Source: Ciona savignyi (taxonomy: Eukaryota; Chordata; Ascidiacea; Phlebobranchia; Cionidae). From it: a DNA stretch of 64,000 nt. The position numbers and the translations under genes are program-made. The notes under the pieces are model-generated. The model was not told the origin of the DNA. It saw only the letters and a list, made by a program, of their open reading frames with translations, and ran no database searches. The DNA lies in contig CH002883.1 in the NCBI GenBank assembly GCA_000149265.1, positions 663,845 through 727,844 on the forward strand. The letters are read 5' to 3'. Positions 11,206 to 24,100 of this stretch are shown in pieces; position 1 is the first letter of the stretch, and each line of letters begins with the position of its first letter.

Positions 11206-11330
11206 CAACCTTTTTTGGCCGCGGACTATTTCCTTACCAGCGAAAGTCTTTGCGGACTCAAAGTGCATCAATTTTCAATTAGCGCAACGACATATACTTA
11301 TTATATGTCGTTGATTAGCGTAAGTCAAAA
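11199..11330. mobile_element. hAT-like terminal sequence with hairpin
   Basis: CAGCGTTTTCCAACCTTTTT at 11199 resembles hAT-family ends. A 12-bp perfect stem (11285-11296 with 11302-11313, loop CTTAT) follows. No transposase is present, so this is at most a non-autonomous remnant. Confidence 0.35.
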
Positions 11331-11956
11331 GTGTATAGTATGCACATAGTCCAGTTACGCTTACGCGTTGTCAACAGTACAACACACGTGCTTATTGAGT
11401 TTCTGGAATTCACAGGTTTTCAATGTGTGATTTTAAAATGGTGTCATTTTTTTGGGACACCCTGTATATTATATAACAGTATTAGTTCTCTATGATGGAA
11501 TATTATTGGTAGACGCTATATGGCATCGAAAATTTCTTAGGAGAGAATTGTTCATGCGGAAACGACATCATTTTTTTTCTTGTTTTTTTCTTGAATGCTG
11601 ATTGTTCACTTTTTAAATTGTATAGCGCCCTAGATGATTTTCAAACCGCACGTCCTTGTTCAATATCCAGAAAATTTAGTAAAACAATATGCGGTATTAT
11701 GAATATAAAGGCAGTGGAGTAAATTGTTATTCACAGATGAAGTACCGGTAATATATCAATATGCAATGTAAAATGACCCCGTGGTTGACTTGTTGGTTTG
11801 GGAATAGTGTTTAGGTTGAGATTATAGCGTTTATAGATAGGGTTGGGGTTATAGTTAAGATTAGTGTTGGGGTTATAGCTTAGAGTTAGTTTTCACACAA
11901 ATAGACGAAATAATTTGTGCATTTTTCTCTTTTTAATGTGTCCCATTATGATTATT
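11331..11956. other. Non-coding, GGGTTGGGGTTA-rich stretch
   Basis: No gene is seen. 11810-11895 contains irregular GGTTGGGGTTATAG-type repeats that resemble the inside of the MITE at 46972-47202. Confidence 0.35.
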
Positions 11957-12186
11957 GGGCCCCACTAATCTGCGGGTCAGCGGGGCGGGACAACACACTA
12001 TTCTGCGGGACGGTTATTTAATGAGCAAGATGGGTTATATTATCAGCGGGACGAAGTATTTCGTCAGTAACATAAGCAACAAGTGTGTTGCCCCGGCCCG
12101 CTGTCCCGCAGAATAGTGTGTTGTCCCGTCCTGCTGTCCCGCAGAATAGTGTGTTGTCCCTGTCCTGCAGATTAGTGAGGCCCCCA
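11957..12186. mobile_element. MITE with long inverted terminal repeats
   Basis: The left end GGCCCCACTAATCTGCGGG is the inverse of the right end CTGCAGATTAGTGAGGCCCCC. Inside, ACACACTATTCTGCGGGAC occurs once on the left and twice, inverted, on the right. No coding capacity. The inner duplication on the right arm suggests slippage or unequal exchange. Confidence 0.7.
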
Positions 12187-12239
12187 TTATTTCACTTGTT
12201 TCAAGCATGTCAACTAAGTGCATAGCCCAAGCACACCAC

Positions 12240-12325
12240 TAAACAGCCAACATTTGGTTTCGAACCAATCACCTTACGCCTGACAGTTTGTTGCGCTACT
12301 GGTAGTGGTAACATATGAGCTAACC
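12240..12325 (-). repeat. tRNA-like sequence (SINE head or tRNA pseudogene)
   Basis: On the minus strand an A-box match (TAGCTCATATG) and a perfect B-box match (GGTTCGAAACC) are 45 bp apart. These are the internal RNA polymerase III promoter elements. The sequence does not fold as a convincing functional tRNA by eye. Confidence 0.5.
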
Positions 12326-12717
12326 GGCGCTATACAGTTTGAAAAGAGAAAAATCTGCTTTCAAAAACAAGAAAAAAATGTTGTCTGTACTATATAAATT
12401 AAAAAAATGTACTATATAAATTAAAGCATTTAGTAGGCTATTCTGTTTTGTATGTAGATATTGTGTTTTTTCTGCACAACACTTGTAATCTAGTGTATAT
12501 TTATTATAAAAGGCATAGGCTATTATACCACAACTTATTACATTTCGACAAATCATTTTATATTTAATGTCATTTGGTTGAGTGTCACATGCGATTTTTC
12601 TATACATTAAGTGAAAATGTATAGGTACATATGAGGTTAGATCACTGAATTTGGTCTAGAATATATTGATTTACTTACACATAATTATTATTATTTTGTT
12701 TCAGAAATTTCCCCAGA

Positions 12718-13668
12718 ATGGTGAGGTTTAAAAAAAGTCGGTTACAAACACTTTTAATTATTACAAGCTTTTTAATTATAACAGTAGTGCTGTTTAATCT
12801 GTGGAAGAAATACTGGTTTCATATAGTGGCTTTTGTGGCCTACAATTCGGGAATTCAAACAGACTTTTCTGTTTATCCTGGAACAGATGTTGTTCTGTAC
12901 AAAGAGGATGACTATCGATATATCATCAATAATGAAACAGCATGCCAGAGTCTTCCATATTTGGTTGTTTTTGTGAAAAGTTCACCCCACAATAACAACA
13001 GGAGAAATGCAATAAGAGAAACCTGGGGAAATATCTCTCAGTGGAAAATAAAGAAAAACGTTTTAGTTCTGTTCATGCTTGGAGAAGTATCTGAATTGTA
13101 TTCAATGTCAATTAAAGAAGAAAACGCCGTGTATAGGGATATAATTCAGAAAAATTTTAAGGAAGCATTTAACAACCTTACAATTAAACTTGTTTCACAG
13201 TTGAATTGGATGTCAAGATTCTGTGGTTCAGCCAATTTTTTTATGACAACAGATGATGATGTTTTCGTCAATATTCAAAATCTTATCGACTACCTTGATG
13301 CTTCTAAAATAGAATTACTGTATGCAGGTTGTGCATTATTTGGATCTCCACCGAACCGAAATAAAGACTGCAAATATTTTGTTCCAGAAACTATTTATCC
13401 GGGTTTGTTTTATCCACCTTATTGTAGTGGCGCTGGATATGTTCTTTCCATTAAAGCACTACAAATTATATTTAAACAGACACAATATGTTCATATGCTT
13501 TATATCGATGACTCTTATTTTGGCATTTTATCAAATCAGTTAAACCTCACACCAGTTCATGATAGCCGCTTCACATGTGGTAGAAAATTTAATAGTAAAA
13601 GTTTTATTACATCTCATGGGTACACCCCTGTTCAGATGAAACGTTTGTTTAAAAAGTTGTCATTTTAA
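12718..13668 (+). CDS. Beta-1,3-galactosyltransferase-like protein (GT31)
   Basis: 316-residue type II membrane protein, predicted to act in the Golgi by adding a beta-1,3-linked hexose to glycan acceptors from a UDP-sugar. It has a short basic N-terminal tail, a signal anchor at about residues 10-27 (LLIITSFLIITVVLF), the GT31 motif RRNAIRETWG (95-104), the metal-binding DDD in TTDDDVFVN (179-181), and the family block YPPYCSGAGYVLS (232-244). The later acidic motif, usually EDVYVG, reads IDDSYFG here. Possible N-glycosylation sites are N72, N105 and N153. A strong splice acceptor (TTTTGTTTCAG) 13 bp before the ATG suggests the coding region is one exon behind a 5'-UTR intron. The exact sugar donor and acceptor cannot be told. 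Confidence 0.88.
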   Translation: MVRFKKSRLQTLLIITSFLIITVVLFNLWKKYWFHIVAFVAYNSGIQTDFSVYPGTDVVLYKEDDYRYIINNETACQSLPYLVVFVKSSPHNNNRRNAIRETWGNISQWKIKKNVLVLFMLGEVSELYSMSIKEENAVYRDIIQKNFKEAFNNLTIKLVSQLNWMSRFCGSANFFMTTDDDVFVNIQNLIDYLDASKIELLYAGCALFGSPPNRNKDCKYFVPETIYPGLFYPPYCSGAGYVLSIKALQIIFKQTQYVHMLYIDDSYFGILSNQLNLTPVHDSRFTCGRKFNSKSFITSHGYTPVQMKRLFKKLSF

Positions 13669-14500
13669 ATTTTAGTTTTTTACACTATTTGTCACAGGTG
13701 TATTATTTTTCCATTATTTCAGAACTTTGTATTTGCACGCTAGTATACGAAATTAAAAGTCATGCTGCCAAAGCAGTGGCATTTGATACATAATTGAAAA
13801 ATATAGTCTGGGCTTTTAACACAAACAGCTTCAATAAACCCCTCAAATGAATGTAACCTGTCGATACTGGACATAAATCATTGACCAAAAATACCTCTCT
13901 GAAATATGTTGTGGATTAAAATGTTTTACATTGAATTAAAGTCTCATCAATTACCGTTATTGTATTTAATATGTTCTTTATATTTAAGTATTTCAACTGT
14001 GTAGCGAGAATTATTTCATGTAAAAGTATATACGGTTATTTTTTTTCCTTTTTGAACACAAGCTTAGAACATTTTACAGGCAATTATTACATAATTAAAT
14101 TGAAGTTTTGTGTTTGTCTTTTACTGCTACCCTTACATTAACTAGCTCAAATAATAGGATATTCGTGTTTTAGCCACGTGAATGGTAAAAAATACTACTA
14201 TAGGATTTGTCCGTGAGAGAGTGACATCACGTTAGTAACCCAGGGATTAAAACTTCGTGCCCACTGTTGGGTTACAGTACCTATTATAGCCTTTTTTAGT
14301 TTAGTTGATATTTTATTTCACATTAAACCACGCATTAATTATTTAGTGTATGTATATTCAGACGTATCCGCCAGATCTTTAACGTATAAAAATAAACTGA
14401 AAAAGTTTATTTTAAAATTATTACACTTGTACAGAGATCCGTGGAGAAGGGGTAGAAAAAGATAATCACCAAAAAATGAAATTCCACTGAAAATAATAAT
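13669..14500. other. 3' flank of the GT31 gene, no further gene
   Basis: AT-rich 3'-UTR-like sequence with possible ATTAAA signals. No repeat or frame worth naming. Confidence 0.3.
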
Positions 14501-15180
14501 TAAAACGTTTCTTTAGTTTTGCCCAAGTGGGTCTTGGCGATGATGGCGGGCAACAAATCGTCGCTCAGAGCGTTCAAACTTGGAGCAGGAATCGCTTTAC
14601 TTTTTCTGATGGCCTGCCAGTTTTGGCGGTTAACGGGCGCATGTAATGTTAGCCTTGTACAGTATTTTACAAATGGATTTGGATACATTGCCTATACTTT
14701 AACTTAGATGAACAGGATGACGATGATTTGGACTTTGTTATGATGTCTTAGAGCACAAAGGAACCAGTTATACTGATCTCTTTTTTTGGTAATGTGGGGC
14801 CAATAATGGTTTTTCAACGCCTCTAGTTTGACCGGGACCAATTCCCAGGATCCGCTGCCTTCTATTAACTTGTCTTCAAAAGCAAGAAGCATTAGGCCCA
14901 TATTTCAAAACCGATCCAATATGGAAGAATTTAAGCTGGTACAGGAGCTATATTTTAATGATGAAATAAACCACAAATACTTTGAAATTAACAAGACAAC
15001 TTTCCAACAATTTTTGTTAATTGGCCCCCGTATAGAAAGGGAATATACTAGAATATGAAAACCTATATAGAAAAGGGAGATATTGGAATGCAAAAGCGAA
15101 GACCAATTGTTTGCTATGTTAGAAAAGGTCGAACAATATGTGAAAGGTCCATGTTGTCGCCACAACTACCGTAGGCCTAC
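14500..15180 (+). mobile_element. Possible PIF/Harbinger element remnant
   Basis: The frame reading to about 15058 contains MEEFKLVQELYFNDEINHKYF followed by TTFQQFLLIGPRIERE. This resembles the segment before the DDE nuclease of Harbinger transposases (FxLxxEL...F..YFRM...F..LL.LVGP.I...T). Upstream, 14708-14750 reads LDEQDDDDLDFVMMS then stops. Stops and missing catalytic sequence make it a dead fragment. The family call is from pattern memory. Confidence 0.4.
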
Positions 15181-18100
15181 TTAAAAAGCTGCCCTGCCGC
15201 TAAAAGACAATATTGCCCACTAAACTTTCAAATGGTAACGTAAATTCCTAAAAATGGCGTACAGAAGAACAAACTCAACCACAAAATATAATGGGGTCAA
15301 ACAGATATTCTGAAACTGCCAATTCAGAGTTATTTTCCAATTATTTCTAAAGTGATGTTAAAGGGTACCATAGCTAAAAAACAGTTACTCAATGTAAATA
15401 TAAAAAAAACGTACCCCCATTAATGTAAAGGTCTTGGGTGTATTTAAAAGCAGAACACTTTTATTCCGTATACCTGAAGCAGCAATTGGCTGAATGCAGT
15501 GCTTAACACACGAAAATAGAACACAAACGTAAGAACTGCCGAACGAATGCAAAATGAACATACGCCAACACAACACAAATCGAATATAATTGCGAAAATA
15601 TTGATATTTAAAGTTTAGCAAAACTGTTGTCAGCACTGAAGAAATCAACCTTTTTTGTTGTACCCGGTACACTATACTATAGCATAGCACAAAAATAATT
15701 CACGGTGTGCTAAAAGAAAGTACAGTAGTATTCCACTACGCATGCGCTGCATTTACCAAACTTTTAAAATCAATATCTTCGCGAATGCACATTCCATTTG
15801 ATTGTTATAGAAACTGGTGATTTATTTTTGTTGTTAATTTGGAAATTACCTAATCTGGACAACTTTTTTGACCCGAGAGGAATCACTATGTATATATAAA
15901 TATCAATTTAGTTTCTTTGCTTAGCAATTTTATCGTACCATGTTGTGTCGCCTATTAAGCTCAACTTTGATGCAATAAAATTACTAAACAAGAAATAGTT
16001 GTCTTGTTTTCGGCTCTTCTTTTCTATTAAACGCGATAAACGCTGTCCATTAGACGTTATGGAATCTTTAATTGAATCGAGCTCCACCTTTTCATCTTCG
16101 TTTCCGAAGTAGTTTGCTTTGTATCCTTGGATCCTACAATCTTTTTTGGATCCTACAATCTTCTTTTTTTATCACAGGGTATCCTAAGATTTATCGTCGC
16201 CATTATTGTGTATATTTATATGTCACGAGGGAATAAGATCGCTATAGTATTCCCTTTTTCCCACCATTTTACCGAAGTATATAAAACGCTCGTTTTTTAC
16301 CCCGGATCATTATCGTAAGGTAATCGGTTCTTTGATAATTTTAGTTAGTATGATTTGGAATTATCGGTTATTGTTGAGATGTATATAACGTGCTTTGGCT
16401 CCTGCTCAATGACAACTTGGTAAATATGGATTTATAATTCGTTAAACTAGTAAATTTGTAATCATTTAAGTGTACATATATTTTTCCTTAGAAAATCGTC
16501 ATTTCAAGACTTTCCGTTTCCGCCACCACGTGTCAATTTCGAATACATTTATGAAGTTTTGGACAATGACGAGTAATTTCAAACTCGAATAAGAGACGCC
16601 GTTTAAGCATACTGCAATTTCTCACAAAGACAGGTGTTCGGAGCCAGCACTTTGTCGGGAAGTTACATCGTCTATAAACACGGTCATGTTTTCATTGCCA
16701 CATGATTCTAAACTTATTACTAAGAATAAGGAAGGTGCTTATACTAAGACTCTAATAATAATTTGATGACGTTCTACAAAACACAGGGATGTTTATGAGT
16801 TAATAGTCAGATTAATAGGTCTACAGGTCATATAAAATCTGGGTAGGCAGTATTACCAAAAAAACGACACAATACTCATATGACACCTTAAACTCCTTAA
16901 ACTAATTCAAATAAACTGTAATGTTATATACTGCACCATTAAGGTGGAATTCTAGCATTAGTACATTTAGCAGTATAATCTGTCGCAGAAATATTTACCA
17001 ATACCGTAAATAAATATTTTCCGATACCTTACTAAAATGTCTGTTATGTCTATATGATATAGAGAACACTTGTTGCTGTCAAGAATGTCATGGCACACAT
17101 TTAGACGAAGATGATCCGACAGAAATGACAAAATTTAATAAAAAAAACTCACATTTCTTTAAACTGTACGCAACAGAGCCACTTTTCAGTGTTGGTGGCA
17201 CATTTATCTTTCCGGTACCAGTTATCCATGCACTGATGGAAACATAAATTAAAATTACCAACAAGGCAATCTATAGCCAAAGCACATACAAGCTGTTTTA
17301 AGTGTGACTCACCAATCTAATATAAAATTTCAGCGATATTGATCTAAATTTTAGGTTTCAGTTAACCATTTTTACATCCATGCTTTTCTGTAACGTACAA
17401 AACCGGGTGGGTGGCTTTGTGTGCCAATTTCATTAAACTTTTCCGCTTTGGTATATGCCGAAATGTCCAAGTTTCTTCTTAATTCACATTTGCAAGGGCG
17501 AACTTTTCGGAGATTTTTCGCCAAACCTCGGCGATAAGATCGATGCGAGCAATAGATTAGAACAAGTTTCTACTCCAGCAATATTGCTTTCGAGGCCGGC
17601 GATACAGGACGTGACGTCATAATAACCCCTCGCATTGCGCTCATCGCTTGCCATCGGTGTGCATCAGTCTTCAGACTTGGCGTCTACTTAATTAAATGTT
17701 CATCTATCATATGTTACTTCATGACTTCACATCTACAGAATTCATACTGAAACCGCAAAATAAAAACCAAATCAAGAATAAAACGAATTATCATGCGATA
17801 ATACCAATGTATTTATGTATAACTACTGTCTCAGTGCCCCAGGATTCAGACGCGACGGCAATTGTGACTACGGACACCTTCGTTCAATCCAATCTAATGT
17901 TACAAAGCGTCTAAAAATGTTACCTGTTAAATATGTGGACTTTAAACTACTTGCTGTATCTGATAGCATTTAGGCTATATTAAAATGATGGTAGGCTATA
18001 TTTGCTATAACCATGTCAGCGAGCTATATTTGGTATAATACAAATGTCCATTGGATAAAATTAAATCCAGTTAAGGTTTTGTTTTAATATTGCGAATTCG

Positions 18101-18463
18101 GAATAGTTACTGTACTCAAGCGTACGTCTGCTTTGGTTCAATCGTTGTGTTTCTATTCCTCTTTCAATTTGAAAGTACTTCTCAAATGAAGTACGTGAGT
18201 GAGGAAAGTTGGACGTTTGTACTATTACAATCAGCCTCTTGAACGCTAAGTCCAATTCTAATACACTTTTACCCATGCAGTGACGCTTTGTTTACGAATG
18301 AGATAGCAACAGTTAAGTAGACACATTAGTAATTGAATGATTGATACTGCAGGGCGGCAAAAGGAATTTTGTTACATTGAGTTATTACGAAGATTTGTCA
18401 ATATTGCACACAGTTAAGCATTACATAGTGTTTTAGAAATTTTGCATATAGCTTCACCTAAAA
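15181..18463. other. Long non-coding stretch before the orphan gene
   Basis: No gene is recognised. 16125-16165 has a short GGATCCTACAATCTT direct repeat. A TGACGTCA octamer lies at 17612-17619 within a more GC-rich patch (about 17440-17690) that could be a distal regulatory region for the gene at 18464, but nothing proves this. Confidence 0.3.
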
Positions 18464-21103
18464 ATGTCGGTGAATCTAACTGTTAGGCGACCGCGAAACA
18501 GCCAAAGAAGACTCGGGTTGCTGCGAAACTGCTATCCAAGTAACGTTGTTCTCCAGAACTACGCCACACCTGATAGATTTCCTTGCAACACCACCATACG
18601 TAGGTTATTGTAGCAATATCATTGCATGCTTTTACATCGTTGAATTTTGAGCTTTTCACGTGTGGTATCAGATAAAATACCCAAGATCCTCTTCTAAGTC
18701 ACTTAATTGTATCATTACAGTGTGTAAAGTTTCGACTAAAGGCTATGCGCAATATAATCACAAAGCTGCTTGGCCGGGGTGCGTGATAAGTTATGTATCA
18801 AGAGATATAAATGTGGATAAGTATCCCCTACATTTCTACGACTGCGCCTTTAACACATATAGTGTACCTGCCTTTGTACCACTTATCAATTTATAGCTTA
18901 TGTGTGGCTAAGTTAGGGAAAACCACTTGGTAGTAATAAATAAATCAATTACATGCCCACCAAATGTATAAAATTNNNNNNNNNNNNNNNNNNNNNNNNN
19001 NNNNNNNNNNNNNNNNNNNNNNNNNNNNNNNNNNNNNNNNNNNNNNNNNNNNNNNNNNNNNNNNNNNNNNNNNNNTATAAAATTTTCGCACCACTAGTTT
19101 GGAAACCCTTACACAGATGAAATATTGCATAACGGTCGACCTGAGTATAACATATAAAAAATGACATAACATAAGCTACATTTTAGCGCCGGAATCTTTG
19201 AGACCTTTAAGTCAAGACGACCAAAAACAATCGGCCAATCAGGAAAAGATGGAAAAGTTAAGACGAATACGCAACGAAAATGCGGTAATGTATCGCCAAT
19301 TTTGGCAAACCAGTATGTCTTATATGCCTTATTTTCTAATATAATCGAACGCTGTTAGTGGCATGCACCAACGGCGGTCAGAATCACATATGCAATTTCA
19401 CTAAGGTTGTGTGGAATGTACAGTGTGAACGTGGTCACTGAAGTAAACTTTAACTTGTAATTCGAGTTAAACAATGCTAAACATTAAAACGTGAGATGTT
19501 AGCTCATTCGGTAGCGGCGTTGGCGGTCTAAAGAAAGCTGAACGGTTTGTCTGTCAAACCAGACGCTTAAATCTCCCGCGTGTTTTCTTTCATTGGTACA
19601 AATTTTCTAACATAAAACGCCAACTGGATTCTATGTGAAAGCTTTATGACTACGACGATTTAAATTTGAAAGCACCATTCTTATCTTAAATATAAATTTA
19701 AAAGCAACATTCTTATCTTAGATATAAATTTGAAAGCAACATTCTTATATTTTCAGAAAAACCAAAAACTTTATGGAAACGTAACGAGCTACCCAGTTGA
19801 AGACGCAGTACTTAACAATTGTTCAGCTGCGAATTTAATCCATGCTGCAGAGAATGCGAGGTGTTGCTCCACAGCCCCACCTCTCGGTAACATGTTGCCG
19901 ATCCGATTGGGCGTTCAGAAGGTTTTCAACAGTAGGAAAGATCACGCCAAACAAGTTAACTTAAGACCAACTAGAGAGGCGTGGACAGGATACAAATCAT
20001 GCCTGGAGAAAAAAGATTGGGAGAGAGATTATTCTCTTGCATCAGAATACCTTAATGAAAGCAAATCTTTGCAACAAGCACCGTTTGCATTAGATCAGAG
20101 AAGGACATTTCGTACCGATCAAAAATTGACGAGAATCCCGTCAAGAGCCGGTACCATACATACCGCTGAAGGTGAGAATTGAGCCATTCATCGCTTGGGT
20201 GTGTGCCCATCTGGCTTCTGTTATGCTTTACCTACTATTTTCGTTCAGGATACTTATTATGCAAGATAAATTGCAGCCTGATCCAATCAAACTAAAACTA
20301 TCGGTTGGGACTAAATTTTAACACATACTAAGGCAACCCGACTGCGGACGGGTGGATTTTGTTGATTAACTAGACCCCACTTTTATATTGTATACATTTG
20401 AAGATATAAACGGTATTTGACATCAACATTTTTTGTATACCTTTATTTAGCTGTTATACGATTGGTTCAGCACAACGGTAGAAAGTTAAACCGAACAAGT
20501 TCGCACACCGGAGGAGATATCACGTCGGAAAAGGTCCGGGATTACAAGCGAAGTATGTCGGCACAGTGCAGTACAACTAACTATATTACTGTTGATCGGG
20601 ATATATCAAGCTCACATCAGTTGCGGTTTGCGGCCGATGGGCCAAAACAACCGTCAAACTTATTGCAAATCCGTCAAAATGAGGCAGTCGGTTCAAGTGT
20701 TCGCCCCAAAAGCAGATCTATGATAGTATGGCCAAGAAAACCATTGACCAACAGTAGGATTTATAAAGATTGCAAAAGTGTTGTATTGTTCGACCAAGAA
20801 CCATTGGGTATCGTCGGTGCAAACTGCCGCCTTTCATTTCCGCAATCCCCACGACCAGCATCTAAGCTTTCCCGAGCACTCGTCGATACCAAATATTACA
20901 CGAAGATAATTCCGCCGCATGGTGGAGCAACGGCGCCAAAAACCAATAAACCTGACTGCAGCAAAATGCCAGGTGTCCCTGAGGCCACAATAACACAACA
21001 ATGCAAATGCAAGCTGGATTCAAGAATAGTTAGGTTTAGTTGCTACGAAAACAAGATACATGAGTTCGAATCTGATCAACCAGTTATCGGGAATTTCAAT
21101 TAA
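18464..21103 (+). CDS. Orphan four-exon gene, 433 aa, unknown family
   Basis: Exons 18464-18599, 19187-19284, 19757-20171 and 20451-21103 join in phase (1, 0, 1) with GT/AG ends (donors GTAGGT, GTAATG, GTGAGA; acceptors TTTTAG, TTTTCAG, TTTATTTAG) and give one 433-residue frame. The product starts MSVNLTVRRPRNSQRR and is basic and hydrophilic. It has no signal peptide or membrane segment. A short charged helix-like stretch (QEKMEKLRRIRNENA) comes from exon 2. The C-terminal half holds WPRKPLTNSR, FDQEPLGIVGANCRLSFPQS and a CKCKLD motif. I recognise no domain. Four exons joining without a stop argue strongly for a real gene. Intron 1 contains the 100-N gap; intron 2 holds a tRNA-like piece and a 32-bp tandem repeat that runs into the acceptor. 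It may be lineage-specific. Confidence 0.7.
18976..19075. other. Assembly gap (100 N)
   Basis: Exactly 100 N, the usual placeholder for a gap of unknown size. It lies in intron 1 of the orphan gene, so an extra exon could be hidden, although the flanking exon phases already match. Confidence 0.99.
19497..19580 (+). repeat. tRNA-like fragment in intron 2 of the orphan gene
   Basis: TTAGCTCATTCGGTAGCGGCG carries an A-box match (TAGCTCATTCG). No good B-box follows, so it is a SINE or tRNA-pseudogene piece. Confidence 0.35.
19661..19752 (+). repeat. 32-bp tandem repeat, three units
   Basis: Units starting at 19661, 19693 and 19725 share TAAATTTGAAAGCAACATTC followed by TTATCTTA. The third unit supplies the pyrimidine tract of the exon 3 acceptor of the orphan gene. 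Confidence 0.8.
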
Positions 21104-24100
21104 GTAATAACCTTACGGTTGCTACATTTTGGTAAATTTTACTAAGCTACAGTTTGTCTTACTGTTTTTGTATGATATTGGCTCATATAAAATTCAGCAT
21201 GGACGCCCTAACAAATTATAAATCCTTATTATAGTTAAAATGTGTTATAAGAACATTGTTAATATGTAACTTAGTTTATTGAAGGTGTTGTAAATTTGAT
21301 CATCGGAGCATCTCATAGGTGGCGCGAATGAGAATATTCCAAAATTAAGTCCATCGTTGACGCTTAGCTTTATGTATCCAACAATTAAAACTGATATTAT
21401 TTTAACCGATAACATTAACCAACTTTTCTTCTTGTTCTACTTTGTTGAATATTTAAAAAATTTACACAGACATCGTTTTATGTTACTTTATTCGTAATTT
21501 GTAAACATGACTTACACGATGGTCGCTTAATCGTTGCCCCACTTTCTTTTTAAGGTTGTGAGCCATATAGGGACTAATAAAATATAGGCCAAGGCTAAGT
21601 AACTGTAGTTTCCGGAGTCCAATAGTCAGACGACGCCTTTAATACTGTCGGTGTAATTCATAGCCTTGTAGGCACAGTACATAAATATATACGTGGGAAA
21701 GTCAGTATCATCTCTACTGGGGACACACTGTATCCCACGATAGCGACGTAGTAAATTTGACCTTTACGAAATACTAATACAATAACTGTAGTTGGAACGG
21801 AAAGTTGTAACAAAAACGTGTATGGTCCAATTTTTAATGTAGTTAACTAATTGGTCATGGATTAAAATAAAATTGAGTCAAAATTGTGCATCTCACACAA
21901 AGACGTTTCCGAGTGAAACTCATTTATTATTTTTTAATTCGAAAAAATAATCAGAACGTAATTGGTTTTCTGCGTGACGTCATCGTGACAAGTTCGGGCA
22001 TGCCTTCGATCGAACTCTCGTGGTGATTTTGAGAGCCATTCGCTCGCTAGAATATCTACTTGAGTACTTCGTTATCGGTCACGTAAAAAGTTCTGTCTAC
22101 AGAATACGATCGATATCGAGTTGATAACGTTACACCACTTGTCTAAATGTTTCACACACTGCTGGGTTCGTAGTGAAACAAAACGAAATCCTGGAAAAAA
22201 GTACCCAGCAAGGCTGAACCATAACTCTTTCTTTTTTATACTAAGCAGTTTTAAAATGATAAGGACTTCAAAACAGTAAAACTAACATTATGACAGCACG
22301 GAACGATTGGTTTTCGCATTTCATAGAACAGGACATAGCACTTCGTGTCCTGGCACGGGATAATATTGCAGAGTTGTTTCGATGAGAGCTTGTTTCCTTG
22401 ATTGCTAACGCCTACTGGAAATGAAATATCGCTTTCTTAGCAAAGCGTTCTTGTGCCGCTTCATGAGCTGCCATAGGCGGTTTCCTGTATTGCGGGGAAA
22501 GAGTATGATTCCTAAAAGATAGCTCACCAATTTTGGGCATCCTAAAAGCGCGTTTCGCGTTTCACATGGTACTTTGGAAATTGCGGGTTGAAAGGCCGAT
22601 AAACACGAAATCGAGATCGTACAATTCAGTCACCAGCAATTTGCTGTGATTGTATTGATTTGCAGTTGGCACGATACAGCTGCCAAGCCAGTAGCCTCGG
22701 CTTCTGTTACCTGGGGCAACTGTGGCTTCCAGATGCCGCTGTTTCAAAGAAAGTGTTTCTTTCTGTGAAACTGCATAATGCATAAATCCGCCGGGCAAGA
22801 TTTCAGTTAAATATTTTATACGTTAACCGATAGTGTTAATTTTTTCTCCATGAAATATTAATCGAGTTATTTCAAGGCGACTCGCAACTGAGGCATTTTA
22901 AGGCTTCCTTTACCGGGCACTGTGAGACTTTTTTATTTTAAAGACAGGTCCAGTTTTGTTTTTAACTGCTTTGCTGTAATTGATCGGATACGCCAATAAT
23001 ATTCCGTGTGTTAATATGTAAGTGGCCAGTCAAAACGACGATACTTGATTGCGTTTGTGACTTTATTAGAAGTGTGTTACGTCACAGTGCAAACACATAA
23101 AAAATTATAACATCAAAGAAACAGAAACAAAACCAGACAATTAATAACACACCATATAACCGCTGAAATAATTATCGGGGTAAAATTAAATGTTTACCAA
23201 GTCACGTGATTAATTCCAAACGTCAACCACACATCAAGATGTGATTTACGACAGAAAATCCTCTGTATTTACCAACAATACCCATTGTTTCTACAGACTT
23301 CCGCCTCGAGCACTCCCGTTCATTAGAATGTTCTATGTCGTTTTGTAACTTTTCTAACATTTTAGAAAGTTTTTGCGATTATTTCCAGTACGTCCTTAGT
23401 TGAACCCATATCCCATTAAAATCTTTATATATGTTCCGTATTAAAGGCTTTATTTTCGAGGCGTTTCGTTGATAAATACATTAGTACAGATGGGATCGGG
23501 GTAGCTATAATAGGATTGTTTGTCCGTAAAAGACCTGCTTCGCGTAACATACAATAATGCTGTTAAAGGATTTTAATTTGACGTTATCGCCTTACATTAT
23601 CGTGGCGTGGGATTGGTGGAATTGTTTGTTTTCATTTCAACGGATTTCTGTTCAATAAATCGATCGCTCGGTTGAATGCCATCTGCCCCCGCTGCGCTTC
23701 AAATTTGTTTATTCGTTTGGAGATCCGTTTTAGAAATCGGGCGAACATTGTATAGAAAATGGAAGCCAAACCAGGTAGGGTTCCATGACAACGTTGCAAC
23801 TGTTTTGTGTGGCGACCAAATTATTTGTTCAGGAGAAACTCAAGCCGCCATGTTCAGGTTTCCAACCGTGATGCTTTTGTTTTATTCGCATCGCTGAAGC
23901 TTGATAGAATGACGCGCCACAATAGGCATTGTGTACTGTAGGAAATCGTAATGTTATGACTTGGAAATGCAAATATCCTTTATTGCGACATAATGTAGTC
24001 ACTATGGCGTCATGCCTGCTGTTATTACAGCTTTTATCTGATTTCTTTGTTTTCCAAGATGTGCTCATACGCTGTAACAGCCATATGTCAAAACGGCTTC

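Noticed and set aside
18945-19172. Minus-strand frames at 18945-19172
   Set aside because: They run through the 100-N gap and have no features.
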